Positions 1 through 8,655 are shown, numbered from the stretch's first letter. The stretch is 64,000 nt of DNA from Microbacterium hatanonis (GCF_008017415.1 NZ_VRSV01000002.1:496001-560000); one strand, 5' to 3'. Program-made: numbers and translations. The notes: generated from the letters alone by a model not told the origin.

Positions 1-1190
1 CGGTCGACATCGACGTACCCCCGCAGACCGAGGCCGCGCTCCCCGCTGAGACGGTGACGCAGCTCGAGGCCGCCGTCACCGCGGCGATGACGGCGACCGG
101 GTCGTCGGGCGCGATCGTCGGGGTCTGGGCGCCGTGGAGCGGCACGTGGGTGACCGCGCTGGGAACGCAGTCGATCGGCGGGTCCGAGCCGGTGACGGCG
201 GACATGGGCTTCCGCGCGGCCGACGTCACGCGGGCGATGACGTGCGACGTCCTGTACGCGGTGGCCGCGGAGGGCGCGCTCTCGGTCGACGACTCGGTGA
301 CGATGTACGTGTCCGCCGTGCCCGAACTCGCCGACGTGACACTGCGCCAGCTCTGCGACAGCACCTCCGGCATCGGCTCGTACGCGTCGCAGCTGCAGTC
401 GCTGGTGCTGTCCAATCCCGCTCGGGTCTGGAACCCGCGGGAATTGGCGGCGTACGGTCTCGCCGAGCTCGACGACTCGCAGCCCGGCACGGTGTTCCGC
501 GACTCCGACGCCGGGTACCTCATCCTCGGTCTCGCCCTCGAACGCGCGAAGAACGAGAGCCTCCCGTCGCTCATCGAGCGTTACATCACGGAGCCGCTGG
601 AGCTGCCGTCGACGCGTCTGCCCGCGACCGCGGCACAGGCCCCCGGCGACGGCGCCGTCCTCGACGGCCACTGGTCGACGCCCGATGCGGCCGGAGCCTG
701 GAACTGCACCGATCCCGCGGACTTCACCACGTTGTCGTCGAGCATCGGCGGCGCCGACTCGGGCGCCGTCACCACGATCGACGACCTCGGCCGGTACGCG
801 CAGGCTCTTGCGACGAACGCGCTCGGGTCCGAGGATGACGGGCGCTTCTCGACCCCGCTGCCGGTGTCCGCCGACCAGCCGACGTGGCTCACGACGACGG
901 GCGGCGCCTATCAGGCCGGCTCGCTCGTCGGGCAGTACGGATCGATCCCCGGCTACATCACCGCCGCCTTCGCCGACCCGACCACCGGCATGACCGTCGC
1001 GGTCGTCCTCAACAACTCGGGCGCGAACCAGGCGATCGGCGCATGGCTGGCGTGGGAGCTCGCGGCGATCGCTTCGAAGGCCCCGGCGGCAGCCGGCCAG
1101 ACCGTGCCCGAGGCCGGTCTGCCGTGGACGGCCCAGCAGTGGCACGACCAGATCGCGGGCAACGCGATCTGCGCGCCGCCCGCGGCGTGA
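1..1190 (+). CDS. Beta-lactamase-fold (serine hydrolase-like) protein, catalytic motifs degenerate; 5' end outside window
   Basis: The reading frame is open to the left edge, so the true start and any signal peptide lie outside; an internal GTG is at 54. Overall pattern matches class C beta-lactamase/DD-peptidase-like serine hydrolases: a helix after a Gly-Phe-Arg segment, a tail of the form GYLILGLALERA, and a C-terminal GxxPGYITAAF strand followed by TGMTVAVVLNN. However, the SxxK tetrad reads D-V-T-R (222-233), the YxN motif reads D-S-D (501-509), and the KTG/HxG box reads Y-G-S-I-P-G. All three active-site motifs are therefore changed, so I infer a non-catalytic homologue, perhaps a ligand-binding or regulatory protein. 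The frame is long and intact, so it does not look like a decaying pseudogene. The next gene starts 20 bases downstream. Confidence 0.75.
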   Translation, partial: VDIDVPPQTEAALPAETVTQLEAAVTAAMTATGSSGAIVGVWAPWSGTWVTALGTQSIGGSEPVTADMGFRAADVTRAMTCDVLYAVAAEGALSVDDSVTMYVSAVPELADVTLRQLCDSTSGIGSYASQLQSLVLSNPARVWNPRELAAYGLAELDDSQPGTVFRDSDAGYLILGLALERAKNESLPSLIERYITEPLELPSTRLPATAAQAPGDGAVLDGHWSTPDAAGAWNCTDPADFTTLSSSIGGADSGAVTTIDDLGRYAQALATNALGSEDDGRFSTPLPVSADQPTWLTTTGGAYQAGSLVGQYGSIPGYITAAFADPTTGMTVAVVLNNSGANQAIGAWLAWELAAIASKAPAAAGQTVPEAGLPWTAQQWHDQIAGNAICAPPAA

Positions 1191-1209
1191 CGATCGCCTC
1201 GGCCGTGTC

Positions 1210-2109
1210 GTGACGACGCGTCGGACGAACACCGCGCTCGCCTTCGTCCTCGTCGGACTCGTCTGTCAGGAGGTCGGAGCGTCGGTCGCCGTGCTCCTGT
1301 TCCCGCAGGTCGGGCCCCTGGGCATGGTCATGCTGCGGCTGGTGTTCTCTGCCGCGATCCTGCTCCTCATCGCGCGACCCCGCCTGCGCGGGCACACCGC
1401 GAGCGCCTGGCGCTCCGTGCTGGCCTTCGGTGCGGTGCTCGCCTTGATGAACGGATTGTTCTACCTCGCGCTGTCGAGGTTGCCCCTCGGCGTCACGGTG
1501 ACGATCGAGGTGCTGGGGCCGCTCGCCCTCTCGATCATCGCGAGCCGCCGCGCGTCGGCGTGGGTCTGGGCGGGCCTCGCCCTCGTCGGGGTCGCCGCGC
1601 TCGGGGGCGGCGGCTGGGATCGGCTCGATCTGCTCGGCGTGCTCTTCGCCCTCGGTGCGGCGGCCGCGTGGGCGCTGTACATCCTCGCGTCCGCACGCGT
1701 GGGCGCCGAGTTCCCGCGACTCGACGGGCTCGCTCTGGCGATGACGGTCGGCGCCCTGATCGCACTGCCGTTCGGCGTCGTCGACGGCGGATCGGCGCTC
1801 CTGCGGCCCGAGCTCCTCGCGCTCGGGCTCGCGGTGGCCATCCTGTCATCGACCATCCCCTACGCGCTCGAACTGCTCGCACTGCGCCGACTGCCCGCCT
1901 CGACGTTCGCGATCCTCATGAGCCTGGGCCCGGTGACCGCCTCGCTCGCCGGGTTCTTCCTGCTCCAGCAGCACCTCGCATGGCTGGAGATCGTCGGGAT
2001 CGCCCTCGTGATCGTCGCGTCGATCGGCGCCGTCCGCGCGAGCACCCGTGGGGGTGCAGCATCCTCCCCGCGCGACTCCGATCCGCCGCTCGCCGAACCC
2101 CTCCCCTGA
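1210..2109 (+). CDS. EamA/DMT-family transporter (RhtA-like exporter)
   Basis: A 299-aa integral membrane protein with about ten hydrophobic segments arranged as two EamA repeats. The first repeat is around residues 10-135 and the second around 140-275. The family exports small metabolites; the RhtA subgroup exports threonine/homoserine. The pattern LPLGVTVTIEVLGPL and the second-repeat motif LGPVTASLAGFF are typical of RhtA-like actinobacterial proteins. The tail is short, hydrophilic and Pro/Ser-rich. Start GTG follows the previous stop by 20 bases. Substrate cannot be read from the sequence. Confidence 0.85.
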   Translation: MTTRRTNTALAFVLVGLVCQEVGASVAVLLFPQVGPLGMVMLRLVFSAAILLLIARPRLRGHTASAWRSVLAFGAVLALMNGLFYLALSRLPLGVTVTIEVLGPLALSIIASRRASAWVWAGLALVGVAALGGGGWDRLDLLGVLFALGAAAAWALYILASARVGAEFPRLDGLALAMTVGALIALPFGVVDGGSALLRPELLALGLAVAILSSTIPYALELLALRRLPASTFAILMSLGPVTASLAGFFLLQQHLAWLEIVGIALVIVASIGAVRASTRGGAASSPRDSDPPLAEPLP

Positions 2110-2222
2110 CACCCCTTCCGCCGTCGCCAATCGCGGCGCGCATCGACCGTTCGCGACGGGGAGGCGGCGCAATCGCAGGTAACGGATGTGCGCGAGCGAC
2201 CGAGGAGTGCGACGCTCGTCAC

Positions 2223-3077
2223 ATGAGCAACCTGGTGAGCGTGTCGGAACTGAGCGAGCTCCTCGAAGCGGGCGCGCCCGTGCGTGTGCTCGACGTGCGG
2301 TGGCGTCTGGACAAGCCCGACGGTCGGGCCGAGTACCTCGACGGTCATCTGCCCGGCGCGGTCTACGTCGATCTCGGTGGCGAACTGGCCGACCACGCGG
2401 TGCCGGATCGGGGCCGCCATCCGTTGCCGACGACCGCCGATCTGGAGCGGTCCGCACGTCGCTGGGGGCTGCACGACGGCGACATCGTGGTCGCGTACGA
2501 CCATGCCCGCGGCCTCGCTGCAGCGCGCGCGTGGTGGCTGCTGCGCCGCGCGGGGGTCGACATCCGCGTCCTCGACGGCGGTCTCCCGGCGTGGGTGGCC
2601 GCCGGGGGTGCGCTCGAGACCGGCGAGGTCACCGCGCCGAGGGGCGACGTGCACCTCACCGATTCCATCGTCGGGGTCATCGACATCGACGAGGCGGCGG
2701 CCTTCCCCCGCGTGGGTGTGCTCCTCGACGTGCGCGCGCCCGAGCGGTACCGCGGCGACGTCGAGCCGCTCGACCCGATCGGCGGGCACATCCCGGGTGC
2801 CGTGAACCTTCCGACGCCGGTGCACCTGGCGGACGACGGGACGCTGCGTCGCCCCGACGAGCTCCGGGCGACCTTCGCCGAGGCCGGCGTGACCGAAGGG
2901 ACGCCGGTCGCCGTCTACTGCGGTTCGGGCATCACCGCCGCGCACACGGCCCTCGCGCTGGAGGAGGCGGGGATCGAAGCGCTCGTGTTCCCCGGTTCGT
3001 GGAGCGAATGGTCCACCGCCCCGGGCCGTCCGGTCGCCCGCGGCGACGCTCCATCCGGTGCCGGCCCCGCGGAGTGA
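2223..3077 (+). CDS. Thiosulfate/3-mercaptopyruvate sulfurtransferase (two rhodanese domains)
   Basis: A 284-aa protein with tandem rhodanese domains. The N-terminal domain (about 5-125) contains the DGHLPGAVYVDL motif but has Asp-His in the active-site loop (YDHARGLAA), as usual for the inactive domain. The C-terminal domain (about 150-275) carries the catalytic loop C-G-S-G-I-T with Cys233. The family transfers sulfane sulfur from thiosulfate or 3-mercaptopyruvate to acceptors such as cyanide or thiols. CGSGIT is the pattern usually seen in actinobacterial enzymes annotated as either type, so the donor is not resolved. Start ATG at 2223 was chosen because the family N-terminus begins here; the frame extends far upstream as a shadow of the EamA gene. 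Confidence 0.9.
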   Translation: MSNLVSVSELSELLEAGAPVRVLDVRWRLDKPDGRAEYLDGHLPGAVYVDLGGELADHAVPDRGRHPLPTTADLERSARRWGLHDGDIVVAYDHARGLAAARAWWLLRRAGVDIRVLDGGLPAWVAAGGALETGEVTAPRGDVHLTDSIVGVIDIDEAAAFPRVGVLLDVRAPERYRGDVEPLDPIGGHIPGAVNLPTPVHLADDGTLRRPDELRATFAEAGVTEGTPVAVYCGSGITAAHTALALEEAGIEALVFPGSWSEWSTAPGRPVARGDAPSGAGPAE

Positions 3078-3081
3078 CGCG

Positions 3082-3768
3082 GTGTCGATGACCGGCCGAC
3101 CGTCGGGCGCGGCCCTGGCAGGGCTGGCTTCGCGGATCGAGGCCGCGGCGACCCCCGGACGGAGGTTCGTCGTCGGCATCGCGGGCAGCCCGGGGAGCGG
3201 CAAGACGACTCTGGCGCTCTCGCTGGTGGGCCACCTCAACGCTCGGCGCACCGGCGTCGCCGCGCACCTGCCGATGGACGGATTCCACCTCGCCAACGAC
3301 GCCCTCGAGCGGCGGGGGCTCCGAGAACGCAAGGGCGCCATCGAGACCTTCGACGGATGGGGGTTCCTGGCGATACTCGGCCGTCTGCGCGAGGAGACCG
3401 ATCACACGATCTTCGCGCCGAGCTTCCGCCGCGAGGTCGACGAGGGGATCGCCGGCGAGATCGCGATCGAGCCCGACGTCGAGATCGTCGTCGTCGAAGG
3501 CAACTACCTGCTCGTCGACCGGCCGCCCTGGGCGGGAGTGCGCCCCCAGCTCGACGTGGCCTGGTTCTGCCGGACACCCCCGGCCGACCGCGAGGCCCGG
3601 CTCATCGACCGCCATATGCGGCACGGGCGCACGCGCGAGGCCGCGACGACGTTCGCGCGCGAGGTCGACGGTGCGAACGCGCTGCTGATCGAAGCATCCG
3701 CCGCCCGTGCCGATCTGGTCGTCTCGGGCGTCACGGGCGAGCCCGAGGCGGTCGCGTCGGAGCGATAA
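3082..3768 (+). CDS. P-loop nucleoside/nucleotide kinase family protein (uridine kinase/PanK-like)
   Basis: About 228 aa if it starts at GTG 3082; alternatives are GTG 3058, which overlaps the sulfurtransferase stop, and ATG 3088. Walker A is G-S-P-G-S-G-K-T-T (Lys41), followed by a D-G-F-H segment (PMDGFHLAND) and VVVEGNYLL as the Walker-B-like strand. This layout is typical of the nucleoside/nucleotide kinase family that includes uridine kinase, PanK type I and actinobacterial proteins annotated as fructose-related kinases. A late RHMRHGRTREAA segment resembles the lid/LID-Arg region. It phosphorylates a small molecule from ATP, but the acceptor is unknown. It sits directly after the sulfurtransferase and 50 bases before the GH3 gene. 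Confidence 0.8.
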   Translation: MSMTGRPSGAALAGLASRIEAAATPGRRFVVGIAGSPGSGKTTLALSLVGHLNARRTGVAAHLPMDGFHLANDALERRGLRERKGAIETFDGWGFLAILGRLREETDHTIFAPSFRREVDEGIAGEIAIEPDVEIVVVEGNYLLVDRPPWAGVRPQLDVAWFCRTPPADREARLIDRHMRHGRTREAATTFAREVDGANALLIEASAARADLVVSGVTGEPEAVASER

Positions 3769-3819
3769 ACTGCACACCGCTCGGACGCACGCCGCGCCCG
3801 CCCGGCGGGAGGGGGTTTC

Positions 3820-6267
3820 GTGGACGGTCCCGCCGATGTCCTGCGCCGACTCACGACCCTGCAGAAGGCGGCGCTGCTCAGCGGCGAGAACGTCTGGCAG
3901 ACCCGCGCGGTCCCCACGGCCGGAGTGCCGGCGATCCGGCTCGCCGACGGTCCTCACGGATTGCGCCGCCAGCTCGGTGCCGCCGATCACCTCGGCCTCG
4001 CCGCGTCGGAGCCCGCGACGTGCTTCCCGACCGCGGCGACGGTGGCCGGGAGCTGGGATCCCGAGCTCGCCGAGCGGATCGGGGCGGCGCTGGGGCGCGA
4101 GGCTGCCGCGCAGGGTGTCGATGTGCTGCTCGGCCCGGGGCTGAACATCACACGGAGCCCGCTGGGCGGTCGCAATTTCGAGTACTTCTCCGAGGATCCC
4201 GAGCTCTCCGGCCTGCTTGCGGCCGCTTACGTGCGGGGTATCCAGTCGGAGGGGGTCGCGGCCACTCCGAAGCACTTCGCGGTGAACAGCCAGGAGCTGC
4301 GCCGGATGGTCAGTGATTCGGTGGTCGACGAGCGGACGCTGCGGGAGATCTATCTGACGGCGTTCGAGATCGTGGTGCGCGAGGCGCGGCCGTGGGCGTT
4401 GATGAGTGCCTACAACCTCGTCAACGGCACGTACGCGCACGAGAACCGGCACCTGCTGACGGAGATCCTCCGCGGGGAATGGGGTTTCGACGGCGCCGTG
4501 ATCTCGGACTGGGGCGGGGGCGACGACCCGGTCGCCGCGGTCGCCGGGGGCGGCACGCTCGAGATGCCGTCGCCGGGGTTCGATTCCGCCCGCGCGATCG
4601 TCGCCGCGGTGGAGCGGGGTGATCTCGACGTCGCCGACCTCGATGCGCGGGTGATCGAGCTGTTGCGGCTCGTCGAGCGGGTGACGGCCCGCGGCGCTCC
4701 GGGCGAGGTGGATGCTGCCGCCCACGACGCGCTCGCCCGGCGCGCGGCGGCGGAGTCGGCCGTGCTGCTGCGCAACAGCGATGCGATCCTTCCTCTCGCG
4801 CCGGGTACCCGGGTGGCACTCATCGGCGACTTCGTCACGGAGCCGCGCTTCCAGGGCGCAGGCTCGTCGCTCGTGAATCCGACCCGCGTCGCCAATCTGC
4901 GCGACGCGATGGCGGCGACGGAGCTCGTGACGACCGCGGTGGCCCAGGGCTTCCGCCGTGACGAGGTGCCCGACGCGGCGTTGGTCGCCGAGGCGGTCGG
5001 TGCGGCACGCGACGCCGATCTCGCGGTGCTCATGCTCGGCCTCCCGGAGATCGCCGATGCGGAGGGGCTCGACCGATCCACACTCGCGATCCCCGCCGAC
5101 CAGATCGCGCTTCTGCGCGCGGTGGCGGCGGCGAATCCGAGAACCGTGGTCGTGCTCAGCGCGGGCGGCGTGATCGAGACGGGTCCGTGGATCGACGACG
5201 CCGCCGCACTGCTGCACGCCTATCTCGGAGGGCAGGCCGGGGCGGATGCGATCGCCGACCTGCTGACGGGCGCGGCGGCGCCCTCGGGGCGACTGGCCGA
5301 GACGTTCCCCCGGGCACTGGCCGACGGAGCGACGGCCAGGACCTTCCCCAGCGCCGCTCGAACGGCGGAGTATCGCGAGGGACTGTACGTCGGCTACCGG
5401 TTCTTCGACTCCGCCGGTGTCGATGTCGCCTTCCCGTTCGGCTTCGGGCTGACGTACACGACCTTCGCGTATGCGAATCTGCGCGCGACGCCCGATGAGG
5501 TGCGGATCGAGGTCACCAACACCGGCTCTCGCGCGGGCGCCGAGGTGGTGCAGGTCTATGTCGGACGGCGGAGTCCGAGCGTCGTCCACCGGCCACGCCG
5601 TGAGCTGAAGGCCTTCGCGAAGGTGCGGCTCGAACCCGGCGAGACCCGCGACGTGGTGCTGACGCTCGGCTCCCGAGGCTTCCGCCACTTCGATGTGTCG
5701 GCGGGTGCGTGGGCGGTCGAGGCGGGGGAGTACGACATCCACGTGGGTCCGAACGTCCGCGACATCGAGCACGTCGCGACCGTCACGGTCGACGGCGGCG
5801 AGACGACAGCATCCGGCGCCGACGAGGTCGCGGCCTACCGCACAGCCGACGTGCGCGACGTCTCCGACGCCGACTTCGCGGCTCTGCTCGGGCGCCCGAT
5901 CCCGTCATCGCACTGGCCGGTCGACCGGCTCGGTGTCAACGATCCGATCGACCGGCTGCACGTGGCGCGCAGCCGCGTGGTGCGCGCGATCTTCCGACTC
6001 GTCGAGCGTCGCCATCAGCGTGCGCTCCGGGCCGGGCGTCCCGACCTCAACGTGGTCTTCGTCTTCAACGCGCCGTTCCGCGCGATCTCGAAGATGAGCG
6101 GCAGCAGAACGACGCACGCCGTCACAGACGCCGTGCTGTTCCTCGTGAACGGCCACACCTTCCGCGGTGCCGCTCGCGTCGTCGCGGCCTACGTCCACGG
6201 GCGCCGTGATGAGAGGGCGACGCGTGAAGAGTTCCGTCGCGGACGCAGGTCGCCCGGCCCTTCGTGA
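3820..6267 (+). CDS. Glycoside hydrolase family 3 beta-glucosidase-like enzyme, with C-terminal extension
   Basis: An 815-aa protein, GTG start. Domain order: GH3 N-terminal TIM barrel (about 10-290) with the nucleophile motif V-I-S-D-W-G-G (Asp230) and the KHFAVN segment; GH3 C-terminal alpha/beta sandwich (about 310-530); fibronectin-III-like domain (about 555-625, ELKAFAKVRLEPGE). An extra region of about 130 residues (about 680-815) follows, rich in Arg and with two hydrophobic helices. No signal peptide is visible, so it probably acts on imported oligosaccharides in the cytoplasm. Family knowledge supports hydrolysis of beta-linked glucosides or related sugars; the exact substrate is not readable. 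A perfect inverted repeat follows the stop. Confidence 0.88.
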   Translation: MDGPADVLRRLTTLQKAALLSGENVWQTRAVPTAGVPAIRLADGPHGLRRQLGAADHLGLAASEPATCFPTAATVAGSWDPELAERIGAALGREAAAQGVDVLLGPGLNITRSPLGGRNFEYFSEDPELSGLLAAAYVRGIQSEGVAATPKHFAVNSQELRRMVSDSVVDERTLREIYLTAFEIVVREARPWALMSAYNLVNGTYAHENRHLLTEILRGEWGFDGAVISDWGGGDDPVAAVAGGGTLEMPSPGFDSARAIVAAVERGDLDVADLDARVIELLRLVERVTARGAPGEVDAAAHDALARRAAAESAVLLRNSDAILPLAPGTRVALIGDFVTEPRFQGAGSSLVNPTRVANLRDAMAATELVTTAVAQGFRRDEVPDAALVAEAVGAARDADLAVLMLGLPEIADAEGLDRSTLAIPADQIALLRAVAAANPRTVVVLSAGGVIETGPWIDDAAALLHAYLGGQAGADAIADLLTGAAAPSGRLAETFPRALADGATARTFPSAARTAEYREGLYVGYRFFDSAGVDVAFPFGFGLTYTTFAYANLRATPDEVRIEVTNTGSRAGAEVVQVYVGRRSPSVVHRPRRELKAFAKVRLEPGETRDVVLTLGSRGFRHFDVSAGAWAVEAGEYDIHVGPNVRDIEHVATVTVDGGETTASGADEVAAYRTADVRDVSDADFAALLGRPIPSSHWPVDRLGVNDPIDRLHVARSRVVRAIFRLVERRHQRALRAGRPDLNVVFVFNAPFRAISKMSGSRTTHAVTDAVLFLVNGHTFRGAARVVAAYVHGRRDERATREEFRRGRRSPGPS

Positions 6268-6273
6268 GCTGAA

Positions 6274-6323
6274 AGTCCAAGACACCCGGAGTCGCGGGCT
6301 CGTGCGCCCGGGTGTCTTGGACT
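6274..6323 (+). terminator. Stem-loop terminator after GH3 gene (16-bp perfect stem)
   Basis: Arms 6274-6289 and 6308-6323 are perfectly complementary over 16 bp (right arm ccgggtgtcttggact) with an 18-nt loop. They lie 7 bases after the GH3 stop. No T-run follows, which is usual for terminator-like hairpins in high-GC actinobacteria. Confidence 0.75.
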
Positions 6324-6424
6324 CTCGAGCAGCCGAAGCCGCGGGTGCATTCCTCTCGACAAAGCATTTCGGGTCGTTCGAAAATGCCGATCGACGACGG
6401 GCACGGCGAATGAGTCGGGTCGAT

Positions 6425-6452
6425 TTGCCTTTTCCGGAAAGCGAGCTACGGT
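6425..6452 (+). promoter_or_regulatory. Candidate SigA-type promoter, leaderless start
   Basis: TTGCCT (6425-6430), 16-nt spacer, TACGGT (6447-6452). The expected transcription start, about 7 nt after the -10, coincides with the ATG at 6459, so a leaderless transcript beginning with a short reading frame is predicted. Confidence 0.45.
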
Positions 6453-6458
6453 GATGGC

Positions 6459-6515
6459 ATGTCCATGATCGTCCGCCCGGGAGACCGCTCCGCGTTCCGC
6501 GCCCCACCGCCCTGA
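6459..6515 (+). CDS. Putative 18-aa leader peptide in an attenuator-like 5' region
   Basis: A short frame encoding MSMIVRPGDRSAFRAPPP, starting at the predicted transcript start. It ends 25 bases before a small stem-loop followed by seven T (6541-6563). The segment ccgctc inside it (6485-6490) is complementary to gagcgg (6549-6554) in the terminator stem, so an alternative antiterminator pairing is possible. This arrangement resembles ribosome-controlled transcription attenuation. The codons show no run of a single amino acid, but the Pro-Pro-Pro stop context could slow ribosomes. The next gene downstream encodes the TraR/DksA zinc-finger protein. The reading is an inference from layout only. 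Confidence 0.35.
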   Translation: MSMIVRPGDRSAFRAPPP

Positions 6516-6540
6516 TCCTCACGATCTCGGTTGTCACGCG

Positions 6541-6563
6541 CGTCGCATGAGCGGCGTTTTTTT
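6541..6563 (+). terminator. Intrinsic terminator/attenuator with T7 tract
   Basis: cgtcgc (6541-6546) pairs with gcggcg (6551-6556) around a 4-nt loop, with one G-T pair, followed by seven T (6557-6563). It lies between the short leader frame and the zinc-finger gene, so it could control read-through. Confidence 0.5.
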
Positions 6564-6610
6564 GTACCCGGCGGCGGTTATTCCCGCGCCCGCATTTCGC
6601 GCTTTGCGCA

Positions 6611-6635
6611 GCGTCGCGGAAAAGCTCCGCGACGC
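6611..6635 (+). other. Perfect 10-bp hairpin in the 5' region of the zinc-finger gene
   Basis: gcgtcgcgga (6611-6620) and tccgcgacgc (6626-6635) are exact complements with a 5-nt loop. It sits between the T-tract attenuator and the start at 6699 and may be a second regulatory or stabilising stem. Confidence 0.5.
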
Positions 6636-6698
6636 CCTGTTCCGTGAAGAGCGTCGCCGACGTCGCTTTCCATCCTCACTTTCTTTCTCAGGATTCCC

Positions 6699-7025
6699 AT
6701 GTCTGCCGATACCTCAACACCGTCCGCCCCGCCGCTGGACGTCATTCGTCTTCGTCGCCTTCTCGAGCACGATCTCGCCCAGCGGCAGGAGATCGTGCGT
6801 CAGGCGGCGCCGAGCGCCGCGCCGAACCTCGACCCCGTGTCGTGGGCCACCAGCACCGCGACACGGCGGGTCGTGGACCAGATCACCGCGGCACTCGCGC
6901 GCCTCGACGACGGAACCTACGGTCGCTGCATCCGCTGCGGCGAGCGGATCGCCGGAGCTCGGCTGGACGTCCTCCCCCATGCCGAGAACTGTCTCGATTG
7001 CCAGCGCCGTGTCGACGGAGCCTGA
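6699..7025 (+). CDS. TraR/DksA-type C4 zinc-finger protein
   Basis: A 108-aa protein. The C-terminal half holds the DksA/TraR zinc-finger pattern C-x2-C-x17-C-x2-C (Cys77, Cys80, Cys98, Cys101), preceded by an amphipathic helical region with the LDDGTYGRC lead-in typical of the family. DksA/TraR proteins bind RNA polymerase through the secondary channel and alter promoter choice, often with ppGpp. The coiled-coil tip residues (DxxDxA) known in E. coli DksA are not evident here, so the regulatory mode is uncertain. The upstream region contains a leaderless-type promoter, a short reading frame and two hairpins, suggesting control by attenuation. Confidence 0.85.
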   Translation: MSADTSTPSAPPLDVIRLRRLLEHDLAQRQEIVRQAAPSAAPNLDPVSWATSTATRRVVDQITAALARLDDGTYGRCIRCGERIAGARLDVLPHAENCLDCQRRVDGA

Positions 7026-7056
7026 TGGCGCCCCCGAGCACTCCCCCCTGATCGCG

Positions 7057-7554
7057 ATGATCGGAGCTCGGCTGGGGTTCCTGGCGGCGCTGCGCGCGGC
7101 GCCGGAAGTGCAGGAGTTCCCACGTGCCGGTGCGGTGTCGGGGCGTCACCGTGCCGTCGTCATCGGGGTGGACGTCGCCGCGTCGCGCACTCGCCACCAG
7201 CTTCGAGCGGTTCTGCGCGACGTCGAGGTTCAATGCTCGGTGCTCGTGAGCCGGCTGCACCGGCTGGAGCACATCCTCGTCGTCCTGAACGGCTCGATCC
7301 TTCCGGAGCGGATCGTGCTGCGGATCTGCGACGGCGCGGCGGGACGCATCCACGCCTACCTCGAGCAGGCTTGTGCGCGCTCGATCGTGCTCACCGTCCT
7401 CCTCGCCGGCGAGTGCGACGACCACGGGAGTCTCGCCGAGCGTCTCATGGCGCGGGCGCGACAACGCGCGTCCCTCGACGCGCGAATCGCGTTGCGCTGG
7501 CGCGACATCGTGAGCCAGCCGATCGGCGCGGTCGGAGCGAACACCTACGTGTGA
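7057..7554 (+). CDS. Hypothetical protein, 165 aa
   Basis: No family recognised. Codon choice is typical of real genes here, with strongly GC-ending third positions, and the frame is clean from ATG 7057 to TGA. The sequence is mixed alpha/beta, with hydrophobic strands (HRAVVIGVDVAA, IVLTVLLAGECDD) and an Arg/Ala-rich helix near the end. There is no signal peptide or clear membrane segment. It starts 31 bases after the TraR/DksA-type gene, so the two may be co-transcribed, and it converges on the molybdate operon. Upstream alternative starts exist in the same frame. Confidence 0.55.
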   Translation: MIGARLGFLAALRAAPEVQEFPRAGAVSGRHRAVVIGVDVAASRTRHQLRAVLRDVEVQCSVLVSRLHRLEHILVVLNGSILPERIVLRICDGAAGRIHAYLEQACARSIVLTVLLAGECDDHGSLAERLMARARQRASLDARIALRWRDIVSQPIGAVGANTYV

Positions 7555-7593
7555 GTCGACCCGCACGCCGACGGCCGCCCATGACTCCGCAGG

Positions 7594-8655
7594 TCAGAGC
7601 TCGTACGCCAGGGCGTCGCGCGCCTCGAAGGTGAACCATGCCGTCGCTCCCGGCGTGAGATCCAGCTCGGCGACGCGAGCGGGGAGCACATCGGCGGCGA
7701 TACCGGTCGAGCGCACGCGGATGAGATCGCCGCGCGGTTCCAGGTCGGTGATCTCACCCGCGATCGTGACGGCGTCGGAATCGCGTGGAGGACGCGTGCT
7801 GGTCGTGACCACGACCGACGAGGGACGGATCGACACCCCGACGCGTGCGCCCACCGGTATCGCGTCGACGCCGAGTGCAGGGAGCGGGTGCCCGTCGTCG
7901 GTGCGGATCCCGTCGGCGGTACGCGTGCCGGTGAGGAGGTTCAGGGCGACGAGCCCCGCGGCGAACGGGGTCGCCGGTCGGTCCAGCACGTCGCGGGTCG
8001 GCCCCGTGTCGACGATGCGCCCCGCTTCGAGGACGACGACGCGATCGGCGAGGGTGAAGGCATCGAGAACGTCGTGGGTCACGATGACGGCCGTCCGGTC
8101 GGCGAGGACGTCGCGCAGCATCCGCCGCAGAGCCGGCGCGACCGACACGTCGAGGGCGGACATCGGCTCGTCGAGCAGGAGCAGCGCCGGGTCGGAGGCC
8201 AACGCGCGGGCGACGGCGATGCGCTGCGCCTGCCCGCCGGAGAGCTGGGCCGGCTTCCTGTCGTGCAGCCCCGCGGCGTCGACGCGCTCCAGCCACTCCA
8301 TGGCCGTCCGGTTCGCCGCCTCGCGCGGGATCCGCTTGCTGCGGGGGCCGAAGGCGACGTTGTCGCGAGCCGTGAGATGGGGGAACAGCAGCGCATCCTG
8401 GGCGAGCATCGACACACCTCGTCGGTGCGGGGCGAGCCAGCGGCTCCGGGTGCCGTCGGGCGAGATGTCGAACAGCGTGCGGTCGTCCAGTCGCGCGCGG
8501 CCGGTGGTCGGGCGGAGGAGGCCGGCGGTGACGTTCAGGAACGTGGATTTGCCCGCCCCGTTGGGTCCGAGAACGGCGACGGTCTCGCCGGCGGCGACCT
8601 CGACGGCGACGTCGAAGCCGCGGTCGGCGACGGTGGCCGTGAAGGAGAAGCTCAC
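7594..8655 (-). CDS. modC: Molybdate ABC transporter ATP-binding protein
   Basis: A 353-aa ABC ATPase: Walker [10 protein letters not shown] (about 30-38), signature LSGGQ, Walker [13 protein letters not shown], switch His in VTHD. A C-terminal TOBE/Mop-like domain (about 285-350) that binds oxyanions follows; this combination is characteristic of ModC. It energises molybdate import with ModB. The GTG start overlaps the modB stop in a GTGA, indicating translational coupling. It is the last gene of the operon. Confidence 0.92.
   Translation of the reverse strand: MSFSFTATVADRGFDVAVEVAAGETVAVLGPNGAGKSTFLNVTAGLLRPTTGRARLDDRTLFDISPDGTRSRWLAPHRRGVSMLAQDALLFPHLTARDNVAFGPRSKRIPREAANRTAMEWLERVDAAGLHDRKPAQLSGGQAQRIAVARALASDPALLLLDEPMSALDVSVAPALRRMLRDVLADRTAVIVTHDVLDAFTLADRVVVLEAGRIVDTGPTRDVLDRPATPFAAGLVALNLLTGTRTADGIRTDDGHPLPALGVDAIPVGARVGVSIRPSSVVVTTSTRPPRDSDAVTIAGEITDLEPRGDLIRVRSTGIAADVLPARVAELDLTPGATAWFTFEARDALAYEL

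Noticed and set aside
2680-5772. Very long minus-strand reading frames opposite GH3 and sulfurtransferase genes
   Set aside because: They are antisense shadows of high-GC coding strands: Arg/His/Asp-rich, without domains, and overlapping well-supported plus-strand genes.
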